DNA from: Bryobacterales bacterium
GTDB lineage: Bacteria > Acidobacteriota > Terriglobia > Bryobacterales > Bryobacteraceae
Length of the DNA stretch: 16,179 nt
Reading direction: 5' to 3'
NCBI GenBank assembly: GCA_030838885.1
Contig: JAUZEU010000366.1
Coordinates: forward strand, 1-16,179
Part shown: piece by piece, positions 1-6,609 of the stretch
How the letters are laid out: each line of letters starts with the position of its first letter
Position numbering within the stretch: the first letter of the stretch is position 1
The notes under the pieces: model-generated
Database searches by the model: none
What the model was told of the DNA's origin: nothing
Seen by the model: the letters and a program-made list of their open reading frames with translations, nothing else
Position numbers and translations under genes: made by a program

Positions 1-181
1 GCAGTTGTCTGTGCTGCTGGCGCAGATGAACGAGGGCCGAGCGGGTTTAAGGCAGGTGGAAGAGGCCCGGTTCAATGAGGATGAGAAGTGGATTGCGTTT
101 TATGATGCGCAGTTCAGCTCGGAGAAGGCGCGGTTGAATGTATTGAAGCACACAGGGGAGTTGACGGCGGCTTTGCGGTAG
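1..181 (+). CDS. C-terminal end of a TolC-family outer-membrane efflux protein (partial)
   Basis: The reading frame is open from base 2 to a TAG at 179-181 and gives 59 residues; the start lies outside the window. The peptide is helical and charged and ends in a segment reading EKARLNVLKHTGELTAAL. That resembles the last coiled-coil helix of TolC-type outer-membrane efflux proteins, where a Y-x-A-x-x-x-x-E-K-A-R stretch is followed by L-x-x-x-G-x-L near the C-terminus. The likely role is the outer-membrane channel of a tripartite efflux or type I export system. The family call rests on this short tail only and comes from memory of related proteins. No partner pump gene is visible. The next gene starts 55 nt downstream from its own promoter, so the two are probably separate transcription units. 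Confidence 0.55.
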   Translation, partial: QLSVLLAQMNEGRAGLRQVEEARFNEDEKWIAFYDAQFSSEKARLNVLKHTGELTAALR

Positions 182-196
182 ACGTTGGTGCGGTAG

Positions 197-229
197 CATC
201 TTGACATCATCGCATCACTTCGCTATTAT
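197..229 (+). promoter_or_regulatory. Sigma70-type promoter of the vapBC pair, with repeated CATC boxes
   Basis: TTGACA at 201-206 matches the -35 consensus exactly. After a 17-nt spacer, TATTAT at 224-229 matches the -10 consensus in five of six positions. Transcription should begin around 236-237, on the antitoxin's GTG. The tetramer CATC recurs at 197, 205 and 213, an exact 8-nt period running across the -35 box. This is a plausible operator for the ribbon-helix-helix antitoxin, since some proteins of that fold (MetJ, for example) bind tandem 8-bp boxes. The promoter is strong by eye; the operator is inference. Confidence 0.75.
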
Positions 230-236
230 TTTGTTC

Positions 237-467
237 GTGAGAACCACGGTTGATTTAGACAACGACATACTCGAGGTTGCCCGGCATCTGTCGCAGGAGC
301 GCTCGCAGAGTTTGGGCCGGGTGCTTTCAGATCTTGTGCGTGAGGGATTGCGCCCGGCGGCAAAAGTTGCCTATGGGCGGGGTGGAATCCCTGTTCTACC
401 CCGTAAGCCCAATGCACGGCCTGTTACGTCTCAAATGGTGAAGGATCTTCTGGAAACAGACAACTGA
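237..467 (+). CDS. vapB: VapB-type ribbon-helix-helix antitoxin
   Basis: A 76-residue protein beginning RTTVDLDNDILEVARHL. This is the short beta strand followed by the first helix of a ribbon-helix-helix (CopG/MetJ-like) DNA-binding fold, and SLGRVLSDLVREGL supplies the second helix. The C-terminal part (about 40-76) is basic and proline-rich and should be the toxin-binding tail. The frame is open back to a TTG at 201, but that TTG is the first base triplet of the promoter's -35 box, so it cannot be the translation start. GTG at 237 fits both the family N-terminus and the predicted transcription start, and implies a leaderless mRNA. The next gene starts 5 nt after the stop. The protein should neutralise the PIN toxin and repress its own promoter, as established for vapBC loci in general. 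Confidence 0.82.
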   Translation: MRTTVDLDNDILEVARHLSQERSQSLGRVLSDLVREGLRPAAKVAYGRGGIPVLPRKPNARPVTSQMVKDLLETDN

Positions 468-472
468 GGCGG

Positions 473-937
473 ATGGCCGTTTTACTGGATGTAAATGTGC
501 TCATCGCTTTGGTGGACGAGGATCATGTCGGTTACGACATCGTACAGGAATGGTTCTTACGGCGGCAATCCGACGGATGGGCCACATGTCCGATCACGGA
601 AAATGGAATGATCAGGGTCTTGTCGCAACCCGCTTATGCAAGTGGGCAGCGGCGGCCTTCGGAAGTTCTTGACGTACTTGCGGAGCTCAAGAGCAAGTTC
701 CGCAGTTCGCATGAATTCTGGGCGGATGACATTTCTCTTACGGACGACTCAGTGTTCGATACATTTTTGATCGCTGGTGCCAGGCAGATCACGGATGTTT
801 ATCTGCTCGGATTGGCTTCCCACCACAAAGGAACATTCGCCAGTTTTGACCGTTCTCTGACATGGCGCGCGGTTCGTGGTGCGAGTGCGGATCTGGTGGA
901 ACAACTGCCTTCCAACTCTGAGTCGCGGCTGCATTAG
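473..937 (+). CDS. vapC: VapC-type PIN-domain ribonuclease toxin
   Basis: A 154-residue PIN-domain protein. The conserved acidic residues that bind the catalytic metal are visible: Asp6 in LLDVNVLIAL, Glu43 in CPITENGMIRVL, Asp108 in ITDVYLLGLA and Asp126 in FASFDRSL. The spacing is typical of VapC toxins and the active site looks intact. Proteins of this family cleave RNA, often a tRNA or rRNA site, when freed from their antitoxin; the target here cannot be read from sequence. ATG at 473 lies 5 nt after the antitoxin stop, and a GAGG partly inside that stop probably serves as ribosome-binding site, so translation is likely coupled. The last three codons overlap the end of a small convergent open frame on the other strand, leaving no space for a terminator between them. 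Confidence 0.92.
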   Translation: MAVLLDVNVLIALVDEDHVGYDIVQEWFLRRQSDGWATCPITENGMIRVLSQPAYASGQRRPSEVLDVLAELKSKFRSSHEFWADDISLTDDSVFDTFLIAGARQITDVYLLGLASHHKGTFASFDRSLTWRAVRGASADLVEQLPSNSESRLH

Positions 938-1092
938 TCCGGTTCGGGTAGAGCGATGGACGAGGCGCCGGGGCGGGGTTGGGGCTTCAGGCGTGCGCCG
1001 ACGAGGACTGGTTCCGCTCCGTCTTCGTTGTCTTTTCCGCGACGCTTCAACTTTCTCGAGATCAGGTGTTTCAGGTCGTCGAGCAGCTTCAT
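934..1092 (-). CDS. Small uncharacterised protein of 52 residues at the operon end
   Basis: An ATG at 1092 (minus strand) opens a frame to TAA at 934-936. The protein starts MKLLDDLKHLISRKLKRRG, a short amphipathic and very basic helix. It continues with an acidic stretch (DNEDGAE) and ends in a proline-rich tail (RLKPQPRPGASS...LPEPD). No signal peptide, membrane segment or enzyme motif is seen, and I cannot assign a function. Support for it being a gene: it begins 10 nt after the hydrolase stop on the same strand, the gap is AT-rich unlike the surroundings, and third positions are mostly G or C. Against it: no good Shine-Dalgarno (only GAG directly before the start) and short length. Its stop overlaps the vapC stop tail to tail. 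Confidence 0.5.
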   Translation of the reverse strand: MKLLDDLKHLISRKLKRRGKDNEDGAEPVLVGARLKPQPRPGASSIALPEPD

Positions 1093-1102
1093 ACTCAAAA
1101 TT

Positions 1103-2779
1103 TTAGCGCTGTTTCAGGGCGGCTAACCCACCGGCGAGTTGAATGCCGGGGACGTTAAAGTACCTGAGATAGTCTTCATCAGTTCCTTTGAAGGCGGCGT
1201 GGTCTGCCCGAAGTTTGACCGGGATGGGTGCGGCGGCGGCGGCGAATTCGGTCCATACGCTCGCGGCGGTGCCGACTCCGATCAATTCGATTGTCTGGCT
1301 CAGGTATTTGTTGTGAAGCCAGGCGAGCGCGGTGAGGATGTCCTGCAGCCGCAGCTGGTCATCACTGTGATTGAAGGCGTCGAAGTGTTTGCCGGAGTGG
1401 TCGCGGGTGTTGAAGAGTTCGATGGTCATGACCGGGCGTCCGGGTGGCACATCAGTGGCGGGGCCGCCGATGACGAGGGCGGGAGTTCCCTTCCCTTCCG
1501 TAAGTTTGTAGGGGACGCGGTCGTGTACGTTGGGGCGGCTGAGGGCGGTTGCGTCACTGATCACTTCGGTTGGCCACTCGGTTCCGAGGACTCGCGTTAG
1601 AGCCTGTTTCGGATCCGCCGCGGGAGTTCGCTTTTTCCACTGTTCAAAGATTTGGTTATATGTGAGCGCGTTTTCCGGCACGGGGCGGCCGAACAGGGCG
1701 AGCATGTCCTGGAGTTTGGGAACTTCGGCGTCTTTTTCTTTGAGTCCGGTGGCGTCCGGAGTGTGCAGGATATGCTTGCCGAAGAACCGGTACACGTGCT
1801 CGCGGTTTGCCTTGTTGAAGTTGTGCGGCGCGTCGAGCATCGCAGTTTCCAGGTTCTCCGGCTTGCCGTAAAGTTCGTAGATCTTTTTGATCGCGGGATA
1901 CTCGTCGGTTGACGTGTTGCGGGTCCAATCGCCGGTAGCCGCCACCAGGATCATGGGTTTGGGTGCGATCATCGCGGCTATCTCGACGTTGTTTGTACCG
2001 GCGCGCAGGCCGGGGGCATTCTCGCAGACGTCGCCACCCTGCATGATGGCGGAGACCATATTCACGGGCGCGAAGTACTGGACGCGATCATCTACGGCGG
2101 CGAGCAGAAGCGTCTGGGTTGCACCGCCGGATGCGCCTGTCATGGCGACGCGATTGGGATCCACGTCCTCAAGTGAAGTGATGAAATCCACCGCGCGGAT
2201 GGCGTTCCAGAGTTGCAAAGCGACGGGGCCGAAGGACCATAGCTTTTCGGCGGGAGTGCCGAAGGCGTGCGGTGTCTGGACGGTGTCGTTGTAACCCACC
2301 ATGTCCCACGCGAAGACTACGTAGCCCTGGCGGGCGAGGTTGGAGCCTAACTGCGGACCTGAGTAGAGCGGCTGATTTTCGAGCCTTCCATACACCCAGT
2401 GGCCATGCGGGTTCAGTACTGCGGGGTGTTTGCCGGTGGCATTGAGTGGCCGGTAGAGGTTGCCGCCCAGAAAGTACCCCGGCATGGTCTCGATCAGAAC
2501 CTTTTCGATGATGGCGTCTTTCGTTTTGATGCGGCCGAAGATTTGCGCGTGCAGGGGATTCCGGGCAGGCATGGGGTCCAGCCCCGCCGAGGTCAGGATC
2601 TGGCGGCGGAGCTGTACCTTGCGCTGCTCCCAGGCTTCCCGCGACTTATAGACCGGCATGGTGAAGTGCGTGTCGGTATTGGGCAGGTCAGTAAGTCTTG
2701 AGTCATTGGCTGGGACAACCGCAGAAACCTGGGCTGCGAGCATAGGAAGAAGCATGAGGCCGACGAGCATGCCTGACAC
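1103..2779 (-). CDS. Secreted alpha/beta-hydrolase (esterase/acetylxylan-esterase-like)
   Basis: A 558-residue protein. Residues 1-20 form a hydrophobic signal-like segment (LVGLMLLPMLAAQVSA), so export is expected, although the usual basic residues before it are missing. The alpha/beta-hydrolase core spans about 75-340: an HGHW motif near 125-128 suits the oxyanion hole, the nucleophile elbow is GASGGA with Ser217, Asp284 (ATGDW) is the likely acid and His319 (DAPHN) the likely base. The substrate is unknown; relatives include acetylxylan-esterase and dienelactone-hydrolase-like enzymes. Residues 400-558 look like a second, degenerate hydrolase half, with GVGTAA at 501-506 where a nucleophile elbow would sit. 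The start is either GTG at 2779 or ATG at 2770; neither has a strong ribosome-binding site. It begins 14 nt after the dapD stop, so it is probably co-transcribed with the lysine genes. Confidence 0.8.
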   Translation of the reverse strand: MSGMLVGLMLLPMLAAQVSAVVPANDSRLTDLPNTDTHFTMPVYKSREAWEQRKVQLRRQILTSAGLDPMPARNPLHAQIFGRIKTKDAIIEKVLIETMPGYFLGGNLYRPLNATGKHPAVLNPHGHWVYGRLENQPLYSGPQLGSNLARQGYVVFAWDMVGYNDTVQTPHAFGTPAEKLWSFGPVALQLWNAIRAVDFITSLEDVDPNRVAMTGASGGATQTLLLAAVDDRVQYFAPVNMVSAIMQGGDVCENAPGLRAGTNNVEIAAMIAPKPMILVAATGDWTRNTSTDEYPAIKKIYELYGKPENLETAMLDAPHNFNKANREHVYRFFGKHILHTPDATGLKEKDAEVPKLQDMLALFGRPVPENALTYNQIFEQWKKRTPAADPKQALTRVLGTEWPTEVISDATALSRPNVHDRVPYKLTEGKGTPALVIGGPATDVPPGRPVMTIELFNTRDHSGKHFDAFNHSDDQLRLQDILTALAWLHNKYLSQTIELIGVGTAASVWTEFAAAAAPIPVKLRADHAAFKGTDEDYLRYFNVPGIQLAGGLAALKQR

Positions 2780-2793
2780 TTTATCGTACGAGG

Positions 2794-3630
2794 CTACCTA
2801 AGAAGATCCTCGAGCTGGATTTTGGTGCCGGTCTTTTCGTCGCGGTACTTCACGATTACAGGCGTATAGATGGAGATGCCCCAGTCTTTGCCTGGTCCGC
2901 TGGTGACGGCGCGGGATCCGGCTACGAGCACGGCGCCTTGGGGGATGATGAGAGGCTGGTCGTCTGTGGCGCGATACACCTCGCCGCGCACGAGGTCGTA
3001 AACGGGCGTGGAGCGATTCAGAATCGTACCGGTGCCGAGCACGGCCTTTGTCTTCACGACAGTGCCTTCGTAGACGCCACAGTTACCGCCGATCAGGACG
3101 TCGTCTTCTATGATGACGGGCAACGCGCCCACGGGTTCCAGCACTCCGCCGATCTGTGACGCAGCGGAAATGTGGCAATTGCGCCCCACCTGCGCGCAGC
3201 TTCCGATGAGGGCGTGGGAATCGACCATCGTGCCATCATTCACATACGCGCCCGCGTTGATGTACATGGGTGGCATGCAGGTGACGCCCTTGCCGATGAA
3301 GCAGCCGTCGCGAATACTGGAGCCCCCGGGGACGATGCGCACGCCGTCAGCGGGACTGAACTTATGGACAGGGTAAGTGGACTTGTCGAGGAAGGGCTGA
3401 CGATTCGGATCGATGGACATATCCACGACCGAGCCGATACGGAAGCCAAGCAGGATGCCTTTCTTGACCCAGCCGTTCACGCGCCAGCCGCTGGCCTGAG
3501 ATGGATCCGGTTCCGCGGCGCGAATCTCGCCGGCATTCAGCGCTTCGCGGAAGCGGGTGAAAAGCGCGAAGTGTTCGGGAGTGTAAGAGTCCGGTTTGTT
3601 GTCGAAAAGTTGTTCGATAACCTGCTGCAA
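2794..3630 (-). CDS. dapD: 2,3,4,5-tetrahydropyridine-2,6-dicarboxylate N-succinyltransferase
   Basis: DapD transfers a succinyl group from succinyl-CoA to tetrahydrodipicolinate, opening the succinylase branch of diaminopimelate and lysine synthesis in the cytoplasm. The 278-residue length matches the family. An alpha-helical N-terminal domain (about 1-95) is followed by a left-handed beta-helix of hexapeptide repeats (about 100-245). Asp137 in TMVDSHA and Glu188 in CGVYEGT align with the catalytic acidic residues known from the E. coli enzyme. The start is a TTG at 3630, one base after the dapA stop; the N-terminus MQQVIEQLF agrees with the family's usual beginning, which favours this start. 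Translation is probably coupled to dapA. Confidence 0.96.
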   Translation of the reverse strand: MQQVIEQLFDNKPDSYTPEHFALFTRFREALNAGEIRAAEPDPSQASGWRVNGWVKKGILLGFRIGSVVDMSIDPNRQPFLDKSTYPVHKFSPADGVRIVPGGSSIRDGCFIGKGVTCMPPMYINAGAYVNDGTMVDSHALIGSCAQVGRNCHISAASQIGGVLEPVGALPVIIEDDVLIGGNCGVYEGTVVKTKAVLGTGTILNRSTPVYDLVRGEVYRATDDQPLIIPQGAVLVAGSRAVTSGPGKDWGISIYTPVIVKYRDEKTGTKIQLEDLLR

Positions 3631-3631
3631 G

Positions 3632-4525
3632 TTAAACGGCCTCCACAGCGGCCAGAAGACCGGCTTCCGTCAGGACTTGTTCGATCCTGTTACGGCTGGC
3701 CTCGGTGGGCGGCACCATCGGCAGACGCCAAACGGCTTCCAGCAAGCCCATCTGGTGCATGGCCCATTTCACCGGGCCGGGATTGGATTCCACGAAGTTG
3801 ACCTGCATGAGTGGCAGATAGCGGCGCTGCAGTTCGCGTCCGCCGGCAAAGTCGCCCTGATTGGCGCGGCGGGCAAGTTCGGTCATGATGCGGGGAATCT
3901 GGTTTGAGACTACAGAGATGATGCCGCAGCCGCCAAGGGCGATCAGCGGGATAGTGACGGCGTCATCGCCGGACAGGATATTGAAGCGCTCCGGCATGCG
4001 GTAGACGACTTCCGCCATCTGGGAGATATTGCCCGAGGCTTCTTTTACGCCGACAATGTTTTCGATTTCGGCGAGTCGCGCGAGTGTAACGGGCTCCACG
4101 TTGACGCTGGTTCGGCCCTGTACGTTGTAGACAACGATGGGCAGCGCGACGGCTTCCGCGATGGCCTTGTAATGCTGATAGAGGCCTTCCTGGGTGGGCT
4201 TGTTGTAGTACGGAGTTACGGAGAGGATGCCATCAGCACCAACCGCCTTGCATTCGCGGGCCAGTTCAATGACTTCGTGCGTGTTGTAACCGCCTGCTCC
4301 CGCGAGAACGGGCACTTTTCCTTTGGACTCTTCGACTGTGATGCCAACTACGCGGAGGTGTTCTTCGCGTGTGAGTGTGGGGCTTTCACCAGTTGTGCCG
4401 CAGGGCACAAGAAAATCGATTCCATGTTCGATCTGACGGCGCACTAGGTTGCGCAGAGTCGCTTCGTCAAGAGAACCATTTGTTTGGAACGGTGTAACCA
4501 TGGCCGTGCCGCATCCCGTAAACAT
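3632..4525 (-). CDS. dapA: 4-hydroxy-tetrahydrodipicolinate synthase
   Basis: DapA condenses pyruvate with aspartate semialdehyde, the first step committed to lysine. The 297-residue TIM barrel shows Thr44-Thr45 in PCGTTGES, Tyr133 in VVYNVQGR, Arg138, and Lys161 in GVKEAS, which forms the Schiff base with pyruvate. All key residues are present and in their E. coli-like positions. One variation is Gln at 136, in NVQGRTS, where many homologues have Pro. ATG at 4525 has an excellent ribosome-binding site (GGAGGT), the clearest in the operon, after a 27-nt gap from the dapB stop. This gene may therefore be translated independently of its upstream neighbours. Confidence 0.97.
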   Translation of the reverse strand: MFTGCGTAMVTPFQTNGSLDEATLRNLVRRQIEHGIDFLVPCGTTGESPTLTREEHLRVVGITVEESKGKVPVLAGAGGYNTHEVIELARECKAVGADGILSVTPYYNKPTQEGLYQHYKAIAEAVALPIVVYNVQGRTSVNVEPVTLARLAEIENIVGVKEASGNISQMAEVVYRMPERFNILSGDDAVTIPLIALGGCGIISVVSNQIPRIMTELARRANQGDFAGGRELQRRYLPLMQVNFVESNPGPVKWAMHQMGLLEAVWRLPMVPPTEASRNRIEQVLTEAGLLAAVEAV

Positions 4526-4530
4526 GTACC

Positions 4531-4536
4531 ACCTCC
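4531..4536 (-). promoter_or_regulatory. Strong Shine-Dalgarno of dapA
   Basis: On the minus strand this reads GGAGGT, five bases before the ATG at 4525. It fixes the dapA start and is the only near-perfect Shine-Dalgarno in this operon. The other junctions rely on overlaps or 0-1 nt gaps. Confidence 0.85.
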
Positions 4537-4552
4537 AGAGTAAGTTAGATCT

Positions 4553-5239
4553 TTAAAACAGTATGTCGCCGAATTCGTGAAAACCTTTTTTGCCCGCGAT
4601 CCATTCGGCTGCCTTGACTGCACCGAGGGCAAAGCCTTCACGATTCCGGGCGGTGTGCCGCAGAGTAATTGTATCGGCAGCGGAATCGAAGCCGATCTCA
4701 TGCGTGCCCGCGATGCTGCCTGCACGGTTGGAGCCAGTGTCCACGGGGCCGTTGTAGCCGGCTTTGCGCATTTCCTCGACCAGTTTCAGGAGCGTTCCGG
4801 AAGGCGCGTCTTTTTTGGCCGAGTGATGAATTTCCCAGGCCCATGCTTCATATTCCGGGGCACCGGAAAGGAGCTTCGCGGCTTCGGCTACGATGCGGAA
4901 GAACGCGTTGACGCCGACAGAGTAATTGGGGCTCCAGATAAGACCGACGCCCGCCTTTTCGACGACGGCTCGCACGTGGTCGATCTGATCGAGCCAGCCG
5001 GTGGTTCCTATAACAAGGTTGACGCCAAGGGCGGCGATCCGCTCTATGTTGCCAACGGCAGCTGAGGGGATGGAGAAGTCGATTGCAACGTCGATGGTTT
5101 GAAAGTTCCGGGCAGTAATGCCTTCGAAGTTCGCGTTGTTGAACTCATCGAGCCTGAGGGCGACCTCATGGCCGCGCTCCACGGCGAAGCGCTCGATCAT
5201 GCGGCCCATTTTGCCGTAGCCGACGATTGCGATTTTCAC
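4553..5239 (-). CDS. dapB: 4-hydroxy-tetrahydrodipicolinate reductase
   Basis: DapB reduces the DapA product to tetrahydrodipicolinate using NADH or NADPH. At 228 residues it is of the short type, below the roughly 270 of the E. coli enzyme. The N-terminal Rossmann domain carries the nucleotide loop GYGKMG (7-12) and the GTTG motif (78-81). The catalytic signature EIHHSAKKDAPSGT (136-149) supplies His138 and Lys142, as known for the family. The start is a GTG at 5239 that shares its first base with the lysC stop (TAGTG), so the genes overlap by one base and translation is almost certainly coupled. Confidence 0.96.
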   Translation of the reverse strand: MKIAIVGYGKMGRMIERFAVERGHEVALRLDEFNNANFEGITARNFQTIDVAIDFSIPSAAVGNIERIAALGVNLVIGTTGWLDQIDHVRAVVEKAGVGLIWSPNYSVGVNAFFRIVAEAAKLLSGAPEYEAWAWEIHHSAKKDAPSGTLLKLVEEMRKAGYNGPVDTGSNRAGSIAGTHEIGFDSAADTITLRHTARNREGFALGAVKAAEWIAGKKGFHEFGDILF

Positions 5240-6609
5240 TATTCGAATACCTCAGGATCCAGTTCGCGGAAGAACTCGGTGTGAAGGGCTTCGACGGCAC
5301 TCCGGAGATCTTTCTCGGCGACGATTACGCTGAGGTTCAGGAGAGATGCGCCCTGAGAGATCATCCTGATATTCAGCTCACGCAGGGCATTGAAAACCAT
5401 CGCGGCCACGCCTGGAGTGTAGCGAATGTTCTCTCCTACCAGACAAACAATGGCCTGTTCCGGTTCGGTGGAGACTTGAGAGAACTCATTCAGCTCTTCG
5501 GCGATGCGGGCAAGGTGTGTTGTGTTGTCAATGGTGAGAGAAACGCTGACCTCACTGGTGGCGATCATGTCGACCGAAGTTTCATAGCGATCGAACACTT
5601 CGAAGATACGGCGAAGGAAGCCGTGCGCCATGAACATGCGGCTGGAATGGATATTCACCAGCGTGATCTTTCGTTTGCATGCGATGGACTTGACCGCATT
5701 CTTACAGGGAACGGCCTGGCTGACGATCAGCGTTCCGGGCACGTCTGGACGCCTGGAATTGAGAATGAGGACGGGGATGTTGCGTTCGACAGCCGGGATA
5801 ACCGTGGCCGGGTGCAGTACCTTTGCGCCGAAGTAAGCCAGTTCGGCGGCTTCCGCAAATGAAATTGTCTTCACCCTGTGACCGCCGGTGAGGATAGTCG
5901 GGTCGGCTGTGAGCATGCCGTCGACATCGGTCCAGATCTGGATTTCTTCCGCGTGAATGCCGGCGCCTACGATGGAAGCCGTAAAGTCCGAGCCGCCACG
6001 TCCCAGGGTAGAGGTGACGCCGTCTTCGGTGGAACCGATAAAGCCGCCCATCACGACCACCTTCTCTGCCGCGAGAGCAGGGACGACGGCATCGAGGCGG
6101 CTGTACGTTTCGGGATATATGGGTGCGGCCTGGGTGTGGCGCCGGTCTGTAACGATAACTTTTCGGGCATCGAGGTGCACGGCGGGCAGACCGAAGTACC
6201 CGAATGCGAGCGCCACTATGTAACTCGACAGGCGCTCGCCGTAACTGGAGATCGCGTCTATCGAACGTGGGGTTAGTTCCCCGATTACTGCTATGCCTTT
6301 AACTAACTCCGTGAGTTCTTCAAAATGCTCGTCAAGCCACCGGTCGAGTTCGGCGCGGTGGGCGAGCGGAGTGACCTGCCGGGCTTCACGGGAATGGAAG
6401 TCCCGAAGGTCATGAATCTGGCGAATGTACTCGTCGCGCTTGCCTGCAATGGCGGTGTTGGCGATTGCGAGTAGTTTGTTGGTCGTCTTGCCCATGGCGG
6501 AGACAACCACGACGGGATTGCGATCGGCCCGTGCTTTGACTATTCCGGCTACTCGTTCAATGGCCTGGGCGGATTCTACGGAGGATCCGCCAAACTTCAT
6601 TACGATCAT
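5239..6609 (-). CDS. lysC: Aspartate kinase, lysine-sensitive (AKIII-like) type
   Basis: LysC phosphorylates aspartate, the entry to the aspartate family of amino acids. This 456-residue monofunctional enzyme has the amino-acid-kinase domain (about 1-295), with KFGGSS at 5-10, SSYGERLSS near 121-129, the glycine-rich TSTLGRGGSDFTA (199-211) and YFGAKVLHPATV. Residues 315-445 hold two ACT domains. GFLRRIFEVF followed by SVDMIATSEVSVSL closely resembles the lysine-binding region of E. coli LysC (AKIII), so feedback inhibition by lysine is inferred. ATG at 6609 follows the asd stop with no gap. A second in-frame ATG is codon 4. The enzyme would add allosteric control to the riboswitch control of the operon. 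Confidence 0.96.
   Translation of the reverse strand: MIVMKFGGSSVESAQAIERVAGIVKARADRNPVVVVSAMGKTTNKLLAIANTAIAGKRDEYIRQIHDLRDFHSREARQVTPLAHRAELDRWLDEHFEELTELVKGIAVIGELTPRSIDAISSYGERLSSYIVALAFGYFGLPAVHLDARKVIVTDRRHTQAAPIYPETYSRLDAVVPALAAEKVVVMGGFIGSTEDGVTSTLGRGGSDFTASIVGAGIHAEEIQIWTDVDGMLTADPTILTGGHRVKTISFAEAAELAYFGAKVLHPATVIPAVERNIPVLILNSRRPDVPGTLIVSQAVPCKNAVKSIACKRKITLVNIHSSRMFMAHGFLRRIFEVFDRYETSVDMIATSEVSVSLTIDNTTHLARIAEELNEFSQVSTEPEQAIVCLVGENIRYTPGVAAMVFNALRELNIRMISQGASLLNLSVIVAEKDLRSAVEALHTEFFRELDPEVFE

Noticed and set aside
201..236. TTG at 201 as the antitoxin start
   Set aside because: It coincides with the -35 box of the promoter and adds residues not typical of the family.
242..251. 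AACC-AC-GGTT inverted repeat at the start of vapB as an operator
   Set aside because: It is short, inside coding sequence, and encodes the conserved RTTVD beta strand, so codon constraint explains it.
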